DNA from: Cedecea lapagei
GTDB lineage: Bacteria; Pseudomonadota; Gammaproteobacteria; Enterobacterales; Enterobacteriaceae
DNA: 64,000 nt
Assembly: GCF_900635955.1 (NCBI RefSeq)
Contig: NZ_LR134201.1
Location: 868,001 to 932,000 of the forward strand
Reading direction: 5' to 3'
Every line of letters starts with the position of its first letter. Within the stretch, counting starts at the first letter, position 1. Under the pieces are notes generated by a model that had not been told where the DNA came from, searched no databases, and saw only the letters and a list, made by a program, of their open reading frames with translations. Both the position numbers and the translations under genes were made by a program. Positions 56,916 through 64,000 of this stretch are shown one piece after another.

Positions 56916-57493
56916 TGGATATTTTTGGCGCTTACTTTCAGCCGCGTACTACCCTCTCAGGTTTTCTGGTGCCAGATGTGGTGGTCAGCGAAGCCCATAC
57001 GGATACGCTTAACATCGCCTCTCATCCCGTCGAGTTTGGCCCGAATATCAGCGATCATGCGTGGGTGATGCCCGGTGGCTTAACGATTGACTGTTTTTTT
57101 AAAGCAGGCGGTTCTTTGGTTGATTTTGCCAATACGACCGCGCTTGGCTCCTGGCTAAACGCAGGCCCTGGTCCGGCACAAATCTACCAGCAGCTGCTCG
57201 ATCTGCAGACAAAAGCAGAACCCTTCAGGGTTATCACCCGTCGCCGCTCCTACGACAATATGCTGATCAAAACGCTCACGGTAACGACCGCTGCCAAATC
57301 GGAAAACATTCTTGGCTGCAAACTGTTGCTGGAGGAAGTGTTAATGACCGCCACGGAAGCGCGTGCTGCAGCCCCTAAAACCGAGATGGATGATGGGGTA
57401 ACGACCGCTTCCGTTGGAAACAAGGGTGAAAAAGTGGTTACCACCCCCATGGGCTCGGCCAAAATTACGCCGCTCCAGCCAAAAACAAAATGA
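56915..57493 (+). CDS. Dit-like / baseplate protein
   Basis: 192 residues, overlapping the tape measure stop (TAATG). It has the YFQPRTTLSGFLVPDVVV start and PVEFGPNISDHAW segment of the Dit-like baseplate proteins found after tape measures in this phage group. It would link tube and baseplate. The Thr/Lys-rich C-terminal 40 residues look disordered. Confidence 0.65.
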   Translation: MDIFGAYFQPRTTLSGFLVPDVVVSEAHTDTLNIASHPVEFGPNISDHAWVMPGGLTIDCFFKAGGSLVDFANTTALGSWLNAGPGPAQIYQQLLDLQTKAEPFRVITRRRSYDNMLIKTLTVTTAAKSENILGCKLLLEEVLMTATEARAAAPKTEMDDGVTTASVGNKGEKVVTTPMGSAKITPLQPKTK

Positions 57494-57499
57494 GGAGAG

Positions 57500-57811
57500 A
57501 TGATGTCCATTGCAGAAATTCCTCTCAGCGCGGATAACCAGATATTTACGATTCAGCTCGGCGGGCAGACCCTACGTATGCGGCTGCTTTATCGGGATGC
57601 TGCGGGCTGGATCCTGGATATTCTTGATGCGGACAATCAGCCCATCGTGAACGGGATCCCGCTGGTGACCGGGGCTGATTTATTGGCTCCTTACGCCTGG
57701 CTTGGCTTTAGTGGAGGGTTATGGGTTGGCTGTGACGATGAGGCCCAGGATTACCCGAGCAAAACCGACCCTGGAAACGGCAGCCATCTTTACTTTGTGA
57801 CGGCAGATTAA
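57500..57811 (+). CDS. Baseplate plug protein (Pam3 gp18-like)
   Basis: 103 residues, beta-rich (FTIQLGGQTLRMRLLYRDAAGWILDILD). Resembles the small baseplate plug protein of cyanophage Pam3-type baseplates, which sits at the centre of the hub. An ATG one codon later is an equal alternative start. Confidence 0.6.
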   Translation: MMSIAEIPLSADNQIFTIQLGGQTLRMRLLYRDAAGWILDILDADNQPIVNGIPLVTGADLLAPYAWLGFSGGLWVGCDDEAQDYPSKTDPGNGSHLYFVTAD

Positions 57812-57820
57812 GGGGGGGAG

Positions 57821-58830
57821 ATGAGTAATAACTGGTCCCGCCACTTTGAGCTTCAGCTTCTGAAGGAAGATGGCAGCGGCATTGCGCTTTCTGGCTTTAA
57901 GGTGACCTTTAAAGTTGACTGGCATACCGGCAGCTCGCCCAAAACGGCGGAAGTTAAAATCTATAACCTTGCGCCGGATAATGTGAATCGCATTGCGCAG
58001 AAGGAATACAGCAAAATCCGGCTGATCGCGGGCTATAACGGGTTAGAACCGGTTGTAAGCAGCAGTGAAGTGGGAAAAGTCAGGGTTGTTGAGCCAGCAG
58101 AATGGGGGCCGCGAGACGGCATGAACTTTGGGGTGATCTTTAGCGGTGACATCCGGATCTGGATGACAGGGCGAGAAGACGCCACGCCTGATGACTGGAT
58201 TTTGATTCAGGCGATTGATGGCCATGAAGCGCTAATGTCTGCGACGCTCAGCGCAACGCTTGCTAAAGGCTACACGGTAAAAGATATGTACCAGCTTGCG
58301 GCGGGGGCGCTGAAACCCTTTTTGATCCTCCCCGGCAGGCTACCGCCATTTCCAGAAACACAGTTTCCCAGAGGGTATACCTTCCATGGCAAGGTCAGCC
58401 GTTACCTCGATCAAATAGGTAAGCTGTGTAAGGCAACCTGGAAGCTGTCGAATGACCGACTGGACTATTACAGCGCGGCTGAAAAAGTGCACCCACCCGT
58501 CAACCTTAATAGTCAGAGTGGCCTGATTGGGCGGCCTCAAACATCAACGAATGCAGGCGTAACCCTGACGTGCCTGATTAACCCCACAATTCAGCTCCAC
58601 GGGCAGGTGAAGTTAGAGCAGAACAGGCTCTATAAGTCTGGACCGCTGACGGAGGAGAAATATACGCCTCCTTCCCCGGACGGTGTTTATGACATTTATG
58701 GCATTGCCTACACGGGAGATACCCGGGGAATAACTGGTATATGACCATGATGTGCTTCCCGGCTGGCAAACCTGTGGACAAGGTCGACGAAAAGTGGAAA
58801 GCAAGTCCGGCATCTAAACTACAAGCCTGA
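57821..58830 (+). pseudogene. Baseplate hub protein with C-terminal frameshift
   Basis: Hub protein carrying the FELQLLKEDGSGIALSGFKV and KAEVKIYNLAPDNV-like features of this family (here TAEVKIYNLAPDNV). The first frame stops at 58744 after TGDTRGITGI. Adding one G to the run at 58725-58728 restores TGDTRGNNWYMTMMCF and extends the protein to 336 residues, ending at 58830 just before a terminator. The restored end looks native, so the four-G run is a deletion or a sequence error. The truncated form lacks 29 residues and has 10 wrong or fewer. Confidence 0.75.
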
Positions 58831-58853
58831 ACCCGCATTTGCGGGTTTTTTTA
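58831..58853 (+). terminator. Terminator inside the tail operon
   Basis: ACCCGCA TT TGCGGGT then TTTTTT, between hub and spike genes. Third intrinsic terminator in the N-controlled unit; baseplate and fibre genes lie beyond it. Confidence 0.9.
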
Positions 58854-58867
58854 TCCCTGGAGGAATC

Positions 58868-59551
58868 ATGGCTCTGACGACTTCGGCGCTCAGCGGTGAG
58901 CTGGCCGATACTCTCGCGGCCAGCCGGGCCGCATTAAGTAACGATCTACGGGTCGCGTTACCCGGCATTATTCAGTCTTTCGATCCTGTTTCTGTCACCT
59001 GTGAGGTTGCCCCCGCTATCCGAGGCGCCAGGACTGGCAGAGACGGAGAGGTCATCTCGGTAGCCTACCCGCTGCTGGTGGATGTGCCGGTTGTTTTCCC
59101 GCATGGCGGAGGCTGTTCGCTGACGTTTCCTCTTAAAAAGGGAGACGAATGTCTGGTCATTTTTGCCGATCGCGCTATCGACTTTTGGTGGCAGAGCGGA
59201 GGTATTCAGGAGCCGGTCGATCCCCGTCAGCACTCGCTTTCCGATGCTTTTGTGCTGCCCGGCCCGCAGTCGCAGGTAAAAAAAATCAGCGGTATCAGCG
59301 CAACAGCGGTTCAACTGCGCAGCGAAGACGGTAAAGCCTTCGTCGAACTGGATCCCGTCAGCCACGACATTTCGCTCGTGACGCCCGGTAAGCTGACCGC
59401 GACCGCAGCTGCTATCGATCTTACCGGCGAGGTGAATATCAAAGGCAACGTGACCGTGAGCGGTGATGTTGCGGCCAGCGGTATAAGCCTGACCAGGCAC
59501 CAACACGGCGGCGTGCAGTCCGGCGGTTCAAATACGGGAGGTCCTGTATGA
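58868..59551 (+). CDS. Membrane-puncturing spike protein (Gp138-like)
   Basis: 227 residues with an N-terminal OB-fold (VRVALPGIIQSFDPVSVTCEV region; here LRVALPGIIQSFDPV), a repetitive beta-helical C-terminal part (GKLTATAAAIDLTGEVNIKG), and the metal-binding tip HQHGGV. This is the spike that pierces the outer membrane. Overlaps the next gene by ATGA. Confidence 0.85.
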   Translation: MALTTSALSGELADTLAASRAALSNDLRVALPGIIQSFDPVSVTCEVAPAIRGARTGRDGEVISVAYPLLVDVPVVFPHGGGCSLTFPLKKGDECLVIFADRAIDFWWQSGGIQEPVDPRQHSLSDAFVLPGPQSQVKKISGISATAVQLRSEDGKAFVELDPVSHDISLVTPGKLTATAAAIDLTGEVNIKGNVTVSGDVAASGISLTRHQHGGVQSGGSNTGGPV

Positions 59552-59898
59552 AATATCGCAGAGAGAGCAACACCGGCGATTACACCTTCGGCCAGGGAGA
59601 AAATACCTTTCTGGAAAACTCTCCTGAATGTGTGGCTCAGGCGGTCGGCACGCGGCTTAAGCTCTGGCAGGGGGAGTGGTTTTTGGATAAGCGTGCGGGA
59701 ACACCTTATCGCCAGTCCGTTCTCGGTAAGCAGCAGGATGATACCTGGGTATTTATGCTGATTGACCGCGTAAGCCAGACTATGGGCGTAAAGTCCGTGC
59801 TGGAGGTGAGCGCCGCTCGCAATGAAAAACGCACCGTGACCTTTAACGCCACCATCGATACCGTTTACGGTCCCACCACTTTAAACAGCGAGGCATAA
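59548..59898 (+). CDS. Baseplate wedge protein (gp25-like)
   Basis: 116 residues (GENTFLENSPECVAQAVGTR; GEWFLDKRAGTPYR). Size, position and motif fit the W/gp25-like wedge proteins that precede baseplate J genes. Overlaps the spike gene by four bases and abuts the baseplate J gene. Confidence 0.7.
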   Translation: MKYRRESNTGDYTFGQGENTFLENSPECVAQAVGTRLKLWQGEWFLDKRAGTPYRQSVLGKQQDDTWVFMLIDRVSQTMGVKSVLEVSAARNEKRTVTFNATIDTVYGPTTLNSEA

Positions 59899-61098
59899 AT
59901 GGCCCTCAATACTGAAACGCTGGGGTTATCGGCAACGGTAACTGCCCAGGGGATAACTGCGCCTGATTATCAGAGCCTTCTTGGGGTTTTGATGGATTCG
60001 TTCAGGCAAATCTACGGTGCTGACGCGTATCTGGAGCCGGACAGTAAAGATGGCCAGCTCATCTCTCTGGTAGCGCTGGCCATTCATGATGCCAACAATA
60101 CGGCCGTTGCCGTTTACAACAGCTTCTCGCCGGCGACGGCGATGGGCCGTGCGCTATCGAGCAACGTTAAGATCAACGGTATTGTCAGGCGCGCCGCGAC
60201 TTACTCGACGGTCGATCTGCTGCTGACTGGCGTTCCCGGTACGACTATAAGCAACGGTTCCGTCAGAGATAATAACGGCGGAGTGTGGTTGCTGCCTGAT
60301 ACGGTATCGATTGGCGTCGAGGGTACGGTAATAGCAACGGCAACCTGCTCCAGCAGCGGCGTGATGATCGCGCCTGCAGGCACTGTGACTGTTATGGGCA
60401 CGCCAACTCGCGGCTGGACGGCGGTAATAAACCCTCAGGCAGCGACGCCGGGCGTTGCGGCAGAAACGGATGCTGAATTGCGTATCCGACAGTCGCAAAG
60501 CGTTGCTTTACCTGCACTTACGCCGTTTGAGGCGGTTGAAGGCGCCATTGCCAACGTTGCAGGCGTGACGCGGCATAAGCTCTACGAAAATGATACCGGG
60601 GCTGTAAACGTCAATGGTCTTCCTCCCCATTCAATTGCCGCGATTGTTGACGGCGGTGATGTGACGGAAATTGCCCAGACGCTGCGGGGAAAAAAGGGGC
60701 AGGGCGTTGCAACCTTCGGCTCTACATCTATTGTGGTGCCCGATCTGTATGGCAATCCCCATACCATTTCATTCTCACGGCCCGGTAATGTGCCGATTTA
60801 CGTCAATATCGTACTTAAAGTTTTCACCGGCTACACGTCGCAGACCGGCGAGCAGATGAAGCAGGCGATCGCCGACTACATCAACGGTCTGGGAATAGGG
60901 GACAGCGTACTGCTAAGCCGTATTTATTCTCCGGCAAACCTTGGAGTGGTGAGCGGCGGCAAAGCTCGCTTCTACGACATCTCCGAATTAATGATCGGCA
61001 AATCATCTTCTGCTGTTGCGGCGGCTAACGTAAACATCGGCTACAGCGAAGCCGCCTCCTGCAGCGTGGAGAACATCAATATTACGGTGAGCGCATGA
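59899..61098 (+). CDS. Baseplate J family wedge protein
   Basis: 399 residues of the baseplate J/gp47 family: TAPDYQSLLGVLMDSFRQIY near the start, ETDAELRIRQSQSVAL in the middle and C-terminal YINGLGIGDSVLLSRIYSP. Forms the baseplate ring that triggers sheath contraction. Overlaps the next gene by ATGA. Confidence 0.9.
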   Translation: MALNTETLGLSATVTAQGITAPDYQSLLGVLMDSFRQIYGADAYLEPDSKDGQLISLVALAIHDANNTAVAVYNSFSPATAMGRALSSNVKINGIVRRAATYSTVDLLLTGVPGTTISNGSVRDNNGGVWLLPDTVSIGVEGTVIATATCSSSGVMIAPAGTVTVMGTPTRGWTAVINPQAATPGVAAETDAELRIRQSQSVALPALTPFEAVEGAIANVAGVTRHKLYENDTGAVNVNGLPPHSIAAIVDGGDVTEIAQTLRGKKGQGVATFGSTSIVVPDLYGNPHTISFSRPGNVPIYVNIVLKVFTGYTSQTGEQMKQAIADYINGLGIGDSVLLSRIYSPANLGVVSGGKARFYDISELMIGKSSSAVAAANVNIGYSEAASCSVENINITVSA

Positions 61099-61724
61099 GT
61101 AAATATACCGGGCGTATTACCAGCTACCACGCAAGCAAGCCTCTGTTTTTTGCCCATGTCGATCTGAGTACCCGTCCCTTTATTGATACCTCTACCGCCA
61201 CAGAAAGTTTGGTTAATGCGTTTGATATTGATACCGCGGTTGGGGTGCAGCTTGATGCGTTGGGGCAGTGGATCGGGCGGAGCCGGGTTATCGGCCAGTT
61301 TACTGCTCATGGTGGCAGTACAGGAGAGCCGGATGTTTATGTGACGCTCAGCGATGAAACCTACCGCGTTATTCTTAAAGCCAAAATAGCGATCAATAAC
61401 TGGGATGGTCAAAACGACAGCCTTCCTTCCATTCTGGATGCTGCTACTGCAGGTTCGGGCCTGAGGATGCAGATCGTTGATAATCAAGATATGACGATTT
61501 CCGTTTGGGCTTTTCCTGTAAATGATATCTCTGAGGTTTCATCTGAGTTAATTGCCGCTATCAGACAAGGCTATTTGACTGTAAAAGCCTCCGGCATTTG
61601 GGCTGGAGATATTGAAACACCGTCTGTTGAGGTGCCTTCAGCTGGTAATAGATTTTTTGGCTTCGACATGGACAACCAATATATCGCCGGCTTTGATGAC
61701 GGCGCCTGGGAGAGGAAACTCTAA
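61095..61724 (+). CDS. Tail protein, DUF2612 (wedge/fibre connector)
   Basis: 209 residues; the FDIDTAVGVQLDALGQWIGRSR motif is typical of DUF2612 proteins, which take the place of P2 gpI and connect the wedge to fibres. Its last base overlaps the fibre ATG (TAATG). Confidence 0.82.
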   Translation: MSKYTGRITSYHASKPLFFAHVDLSTRPFIDTSTATESLVNAFDIDTAVGVQLDALGQWIGRSRVIGQFTAHGGSTGEPDVYVTLSDETYRVILKAKIAINNWDGQNDSLPSILDAATAGSGLRMQIVDNQDMTISVWAFPVNDISEVSSELIAAIRQGYLTVKASGIWAGDIETPSVEVPSAGNRFFGFDMDNQYIAGFDDGAWERKL

Positions 61725-63230
61725 TGACTACTAATCAATTTAAGTCTTTTGCAAACGGGCCAACTGCAAATGTCATGGCCCAAAATGAGTGGGAAATATT
61801 GCCTGCGTTATCTTCTGGTTTTCAGTCAGGAAAAGCATCCAGTGCTCAGATTAATAAGGTACTGCGGCAAACGAGCTTTATTGCTTCAGCCGTTGCTCAG
61901 TACGTTGCCGAGCTTTCTGGCCGAGATGTAATGGATGATGGAGATATTGCCGCTTTCGTAGAGAAATTAAAAAGTGCTGGCAGTGCACAATTTCTTTCGA
62001 TTGGTAAAAATCTTAATGAAATAGCCAGTAACGGCGCTGCCTCACAGGCTGAGGCGCGTAAGAGTCTCGGGCTAGGGTCATCTGCGACACAAAATAATGA
62101 CGCTTTCCTGGCTGCAGGCAGCAATCTGTCTGACGTGCCGGATAAAGCGCATGCGAGGGCGAACCTGGGACTGGGATCGGCGGCTAGTCGTGACATACAG
62201 GAGAGTATTGATGATTTAACGATGGGTAAAGCCATTCTTAATGGCGGCGCACTAGCCGTTCGAAGCTCACGGGCGCAGGCTGGGACAGCAATTTCAAATA
62301 CCAATAACTTGCCAGTCAATGCAGTTAGTTTCGTGTATTCAACAGCAGAAAATTCACCAGGATATGAAAGCTCTCTATTGAGCTGGGGAGGATTTGGTGG
62401 TGCATACGATGTTCAGCTTACAGCAAGTTATTCTCGCCCTGGGTTAGTGAAAATTAGAACAAAGAATAGCGATATTCCAGGAGGGGTATGGAGTAACTGG
62501 TCAAGTTTATATACGACAGAAAATAAACCAACAGCACAGGATACTGGCGCTGTCTCAATTACTGGGGGGGGATGTTGCTTATCTCAATAATGCCGATCAT
62601 TATGCAACAAAGGACGGAGTTTGGCCTGGCGCTGGTGCGTTTGCAAACCAATTAGCCAATCGACAGGCATTGTTTTATTCAAGTGGCTATGTAGCCCCAA
62701 ATACATCCAGTAGCTATGCGCCGTTGGTAAAGGCAACAGTTCAAACAGCTGACATTGGCTATCTTGCTGCTCTTAGCATGGGCGTTCTTACAACTGGGGC
62801 TAGCGATTTTCCTAAAATATGTTTTCATGCTCATGATGACCGAGGCGTAGATCATGTTTGGGTATTTGACACAAACAATGATGCATTTTATTCCGGTGGT
62901 CCTATTTCATCCGGTAACAGTATTCTTGCCGGGGCTGGTGTATATGAATCAGGGGGCGCGGTTCGCGTTTATTCACCTAATAACCCCCCACCACAACAAG
63001 ATTTGTCGGCATACGCAACGTCCTCCTGGGTTTATCAAAACTTTGTTAATGACATTGACCATACCGCACCTGTAGAAGTCGCGTTTCGCGACGGGGCTAG
63101 CTATCCACGTGCTACGGATGGTGCATTTATGGCAAACCTGGCAATGGTGGGTGGTTCGTCAAACGTAGGTTGGTTCGTTATACGTTACACCAGAAAATTG
63201 GTTGGCGGTAACTGGTACATCATTGGTTAA
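61724..63230 (+). pseudogene. Tail fibre gene, out of frame at a G8 tract
   Basis: Tail fibre with a conserved N-terminal attachment region (FKSFANGPTANVMAQNEWE) and repeats of the type ARANLGLGSAA. The first frame stops at 62590, 288 residues. Removing one G from the run at 62564-62571 joins it to the downstream frame (GGDVAYLNNADHYATKDGVW onward) and gives a 501-residue fibre ending at 63230. The G8 tract can cause phase variation by slippage, or be a sequencing error. The distal half is visibly AT-richer than the baseplate genes, as expected for an exchanged receptor-binding region. Confidence 0.85.
62564..62571 (+). repeat. G8 homopolymer tract in the tail fibre gene
   Basis: Eight consecutive Gs after ATTACT. 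Seven Gs would restore the full-length fibre. Lies between the conserved stem and the variable distal part. Confidence 0.85.
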
Positions 63231-63247
63231 AAATTAAGGGCGATATT

Positions 63248-63787
63248 ATGCAAGAGTTTGGCAAGTTTACTCAGTATGTACCAGAGGATTCGGATAAACC
63301 CAAAACCATTGGTGTCAGCAATATCATGTATCTTCGTGATGATCTCGGAAACGACTGGTACGAAATACGGGAATTATTTTCAGAGAATACTTTAAAAATT
63401 GGCTTTGACGAATCAGGGCGGGTTCGGACTTTTACCACAAACATTGATGCGATGGTGCCCATTGATTTGAGCGTTGCGGAGTTAGAGGCAAACGATGAAA
63501 ACCTCAAAATTGTATTGGGAGAGGATTGGTTTTATCGCGATGGCAAACTCAGACAAATTCGCGATTATGCTGCGATAGCTGCCTCTCAACGAGATCAACT
63601 TATGAATGAGGCTGGCCAGCGTATTGAATGGTTAAATGCTGCCGCTGAAGATAGTGATATTTCCGCTGATGAAAAGTCGGAACTAGAAGCCCTCAGAGCT
63701 TACCGCACTCAACTGCGTCGCCTGGATATTTCTCTGGCTCCCAATATCACGTGGCCAGAAAAGCCAGCACCATCCACTACGCTTTAA
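63248..63787 (+). CDS. Tail fibre assembly chaperone
   Basis: 179 residues of the Caudo_TAP family: N-terminal part specific to the fibre, C-terminal helical part ending LRRLDISLAPNITWPEKPAP, a pattern typical of these chaperones. It helps trimerise the preceding fibre. Last gene of the island; its stop is 10 bp from the convergent yfhH stop and no terminator is visible between them. Confidence 0.9.
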   Translation: MQEFGKFTQYVPEDSDKPKTIGVSNIMYLRDDLGNDWYEIRELFSENTLKIGFDESGRVRTFTTNIDAMVPIDLSVAELEANDENLKIVLGEDWFYRDGKLRQIRDYAAIAASQRDQLMNEAGQRIEWLNAAAEDSDISADEKSELEALRAYRTQLRRLDISLAPNITWPEKPAPSTTL

Positions 63788-63789
63788 TT

Positions 63790-63804
63790 TCTGTAACCTA
63801 AACC
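63790..63804 (+). repeat. Right copy of the border direct repeat
   Basis: TCTGTAACCTAAACC, 13 of 15 bases identical to 48531-48545. It overlaps the last codons of yfhH. Confidence 0.3.
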
Positions 63805-64000
63805 AGCTTCTTCACCAAAGCCTCGCTCTGGCGGATTCGCTCCGGAGCGTTTTCCAGATCCTGCTGAACCAGCGCCATAAACAGCAGGTCGGTCAGCATC
63901 ATCTGGGCGCTGGTGGAGGAGATGGCTGCGCTGCGCGTGGCCTGTTCTTCTGCGATGGTATAGAGGCACAGGCTGGCGCGCTGCTGCAAAGCGTTAGGGG
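63798..64000 (-). CDS. yfhH: RpiR/MurR-family regulator YfhH, C-terminal part (partial)
   Basis: The last 67 or so codons of a regulator ending EEQATRSAAISSTSAQMMLT and then RQSEALVKKLV, matching the C-terminal end of the RpiR-type regulator YfhH. Its DNA-binding and SIS domains lie outside the window. In E. coli yfhH neighbours yfhL, so it marks the right border of the island. Confidence 0.8.
   Translation of the reverse strand, partial: PNALQQRASLCLYTIAEEQATRSAAISSTSAQMMLTDLLFMALVQQDLENAPERIRQSEALVKKLV

Noticed and set aside
48526..63797. Intact prophage
   Set aside because: No integrase, replication, head or packaging genes; the 15-kb size fits only a tail and lysis set.

Overview
The window is a chromosomal segment of a member of the Enterobacteriaceae. 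Gene order and protein sequences follow the Escherichia coli grpE-to-yfhH segment almost gene for gene, and the 16S/23S/5S rRNA genes are of enterobacterial type. I cannot fix the genus from sequence alone. A lactonase-like gene between tyrA and pheA is not part of the E. coli K-12 order.

Layout: (1) 1-6.0 kb, the end of grpE, the CNNM/CBS protein yfjD and ypjD, then ffh and the ribosomal operon rpsP-rimM-trmD-rplS, with an ERIC repeat between its last two genes. (2) 6.0-8.3 kb, the yfiR-yfiN-yfiB cyclic-di-GMP module. (3) 8.3-13.7 kb, aromatic biosynthesis: aroF-tyrA with TyrR boxes, the SMP-30-like gene, pheA with its Phe-rich leader peptide pheL and attenuator, then raiA with a CRP site. 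(4) 14.0-19.3 kb, bamD, rluD-pgeF and clpB. clpB carries a +1 G frameshift exactly at the ribosome-binding site of its internal start. (5) 19.3-25.0 kb, an rrnG-like rRNA operon with tRNA-Glu(UUC). (6) 25.1-38.5 kb, kgtP, pssA, patZ, tapT, trxC, yfiF, ung, grcA, srmB, trmN6 and nadB. (7) 38.6-48.5 kb, rpoE-rseABC, lepA-lepB-rnc-era-recO-pdxJ-acpS and yfhL.

The accessory island (about 48.5-63.8 kb) sits between yfhL and yfhH. It looks like a contractile, R-type phage-tail-like bacteriocin (tailocin), not a phage. It has sheath, tube, tape measure, spike, baseplate wedge, fibre and fibre-chaperone genes plus a full lysis cassette (holin, SAR endolysin, nested Rz/Rz1 spanins). No capsid, portal, terminase, integrase or replication gene is visible.

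Its control region is the most notable part. A LexA/CI-type S24 repressor is followed by a promoter overlapped by two copies of a 13-bp dyad operator. A second operator pair with the same 24-bp spacing lies in front of the repressor gene. The operator-controlled transcript starts with a lambda-type nut site, whose boxB equals the lambda nutR boxB as I recall it. A long leader hairpin and a clear homologue of the lambda N antiterminator follow. Three intrinsic terminators lie downstream in the same transcription unit, as expected if N-modified polymerase must read through them to express lysis and tail genes. I read this as a tailocin under one-step lambda-N antitermination with no Q-like second step.

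Other features of the island: a family I.1-type lipase without signal peptide lies between the lysis and tail modules, flanked by terminators. The tail-assembly chaperone carries a canonical -1 slippery heptamer. A tract of eight Gs puts the tail fibre out of frame (phase variation or a sequence error). The baseplate hub carries another G-run frameshift.
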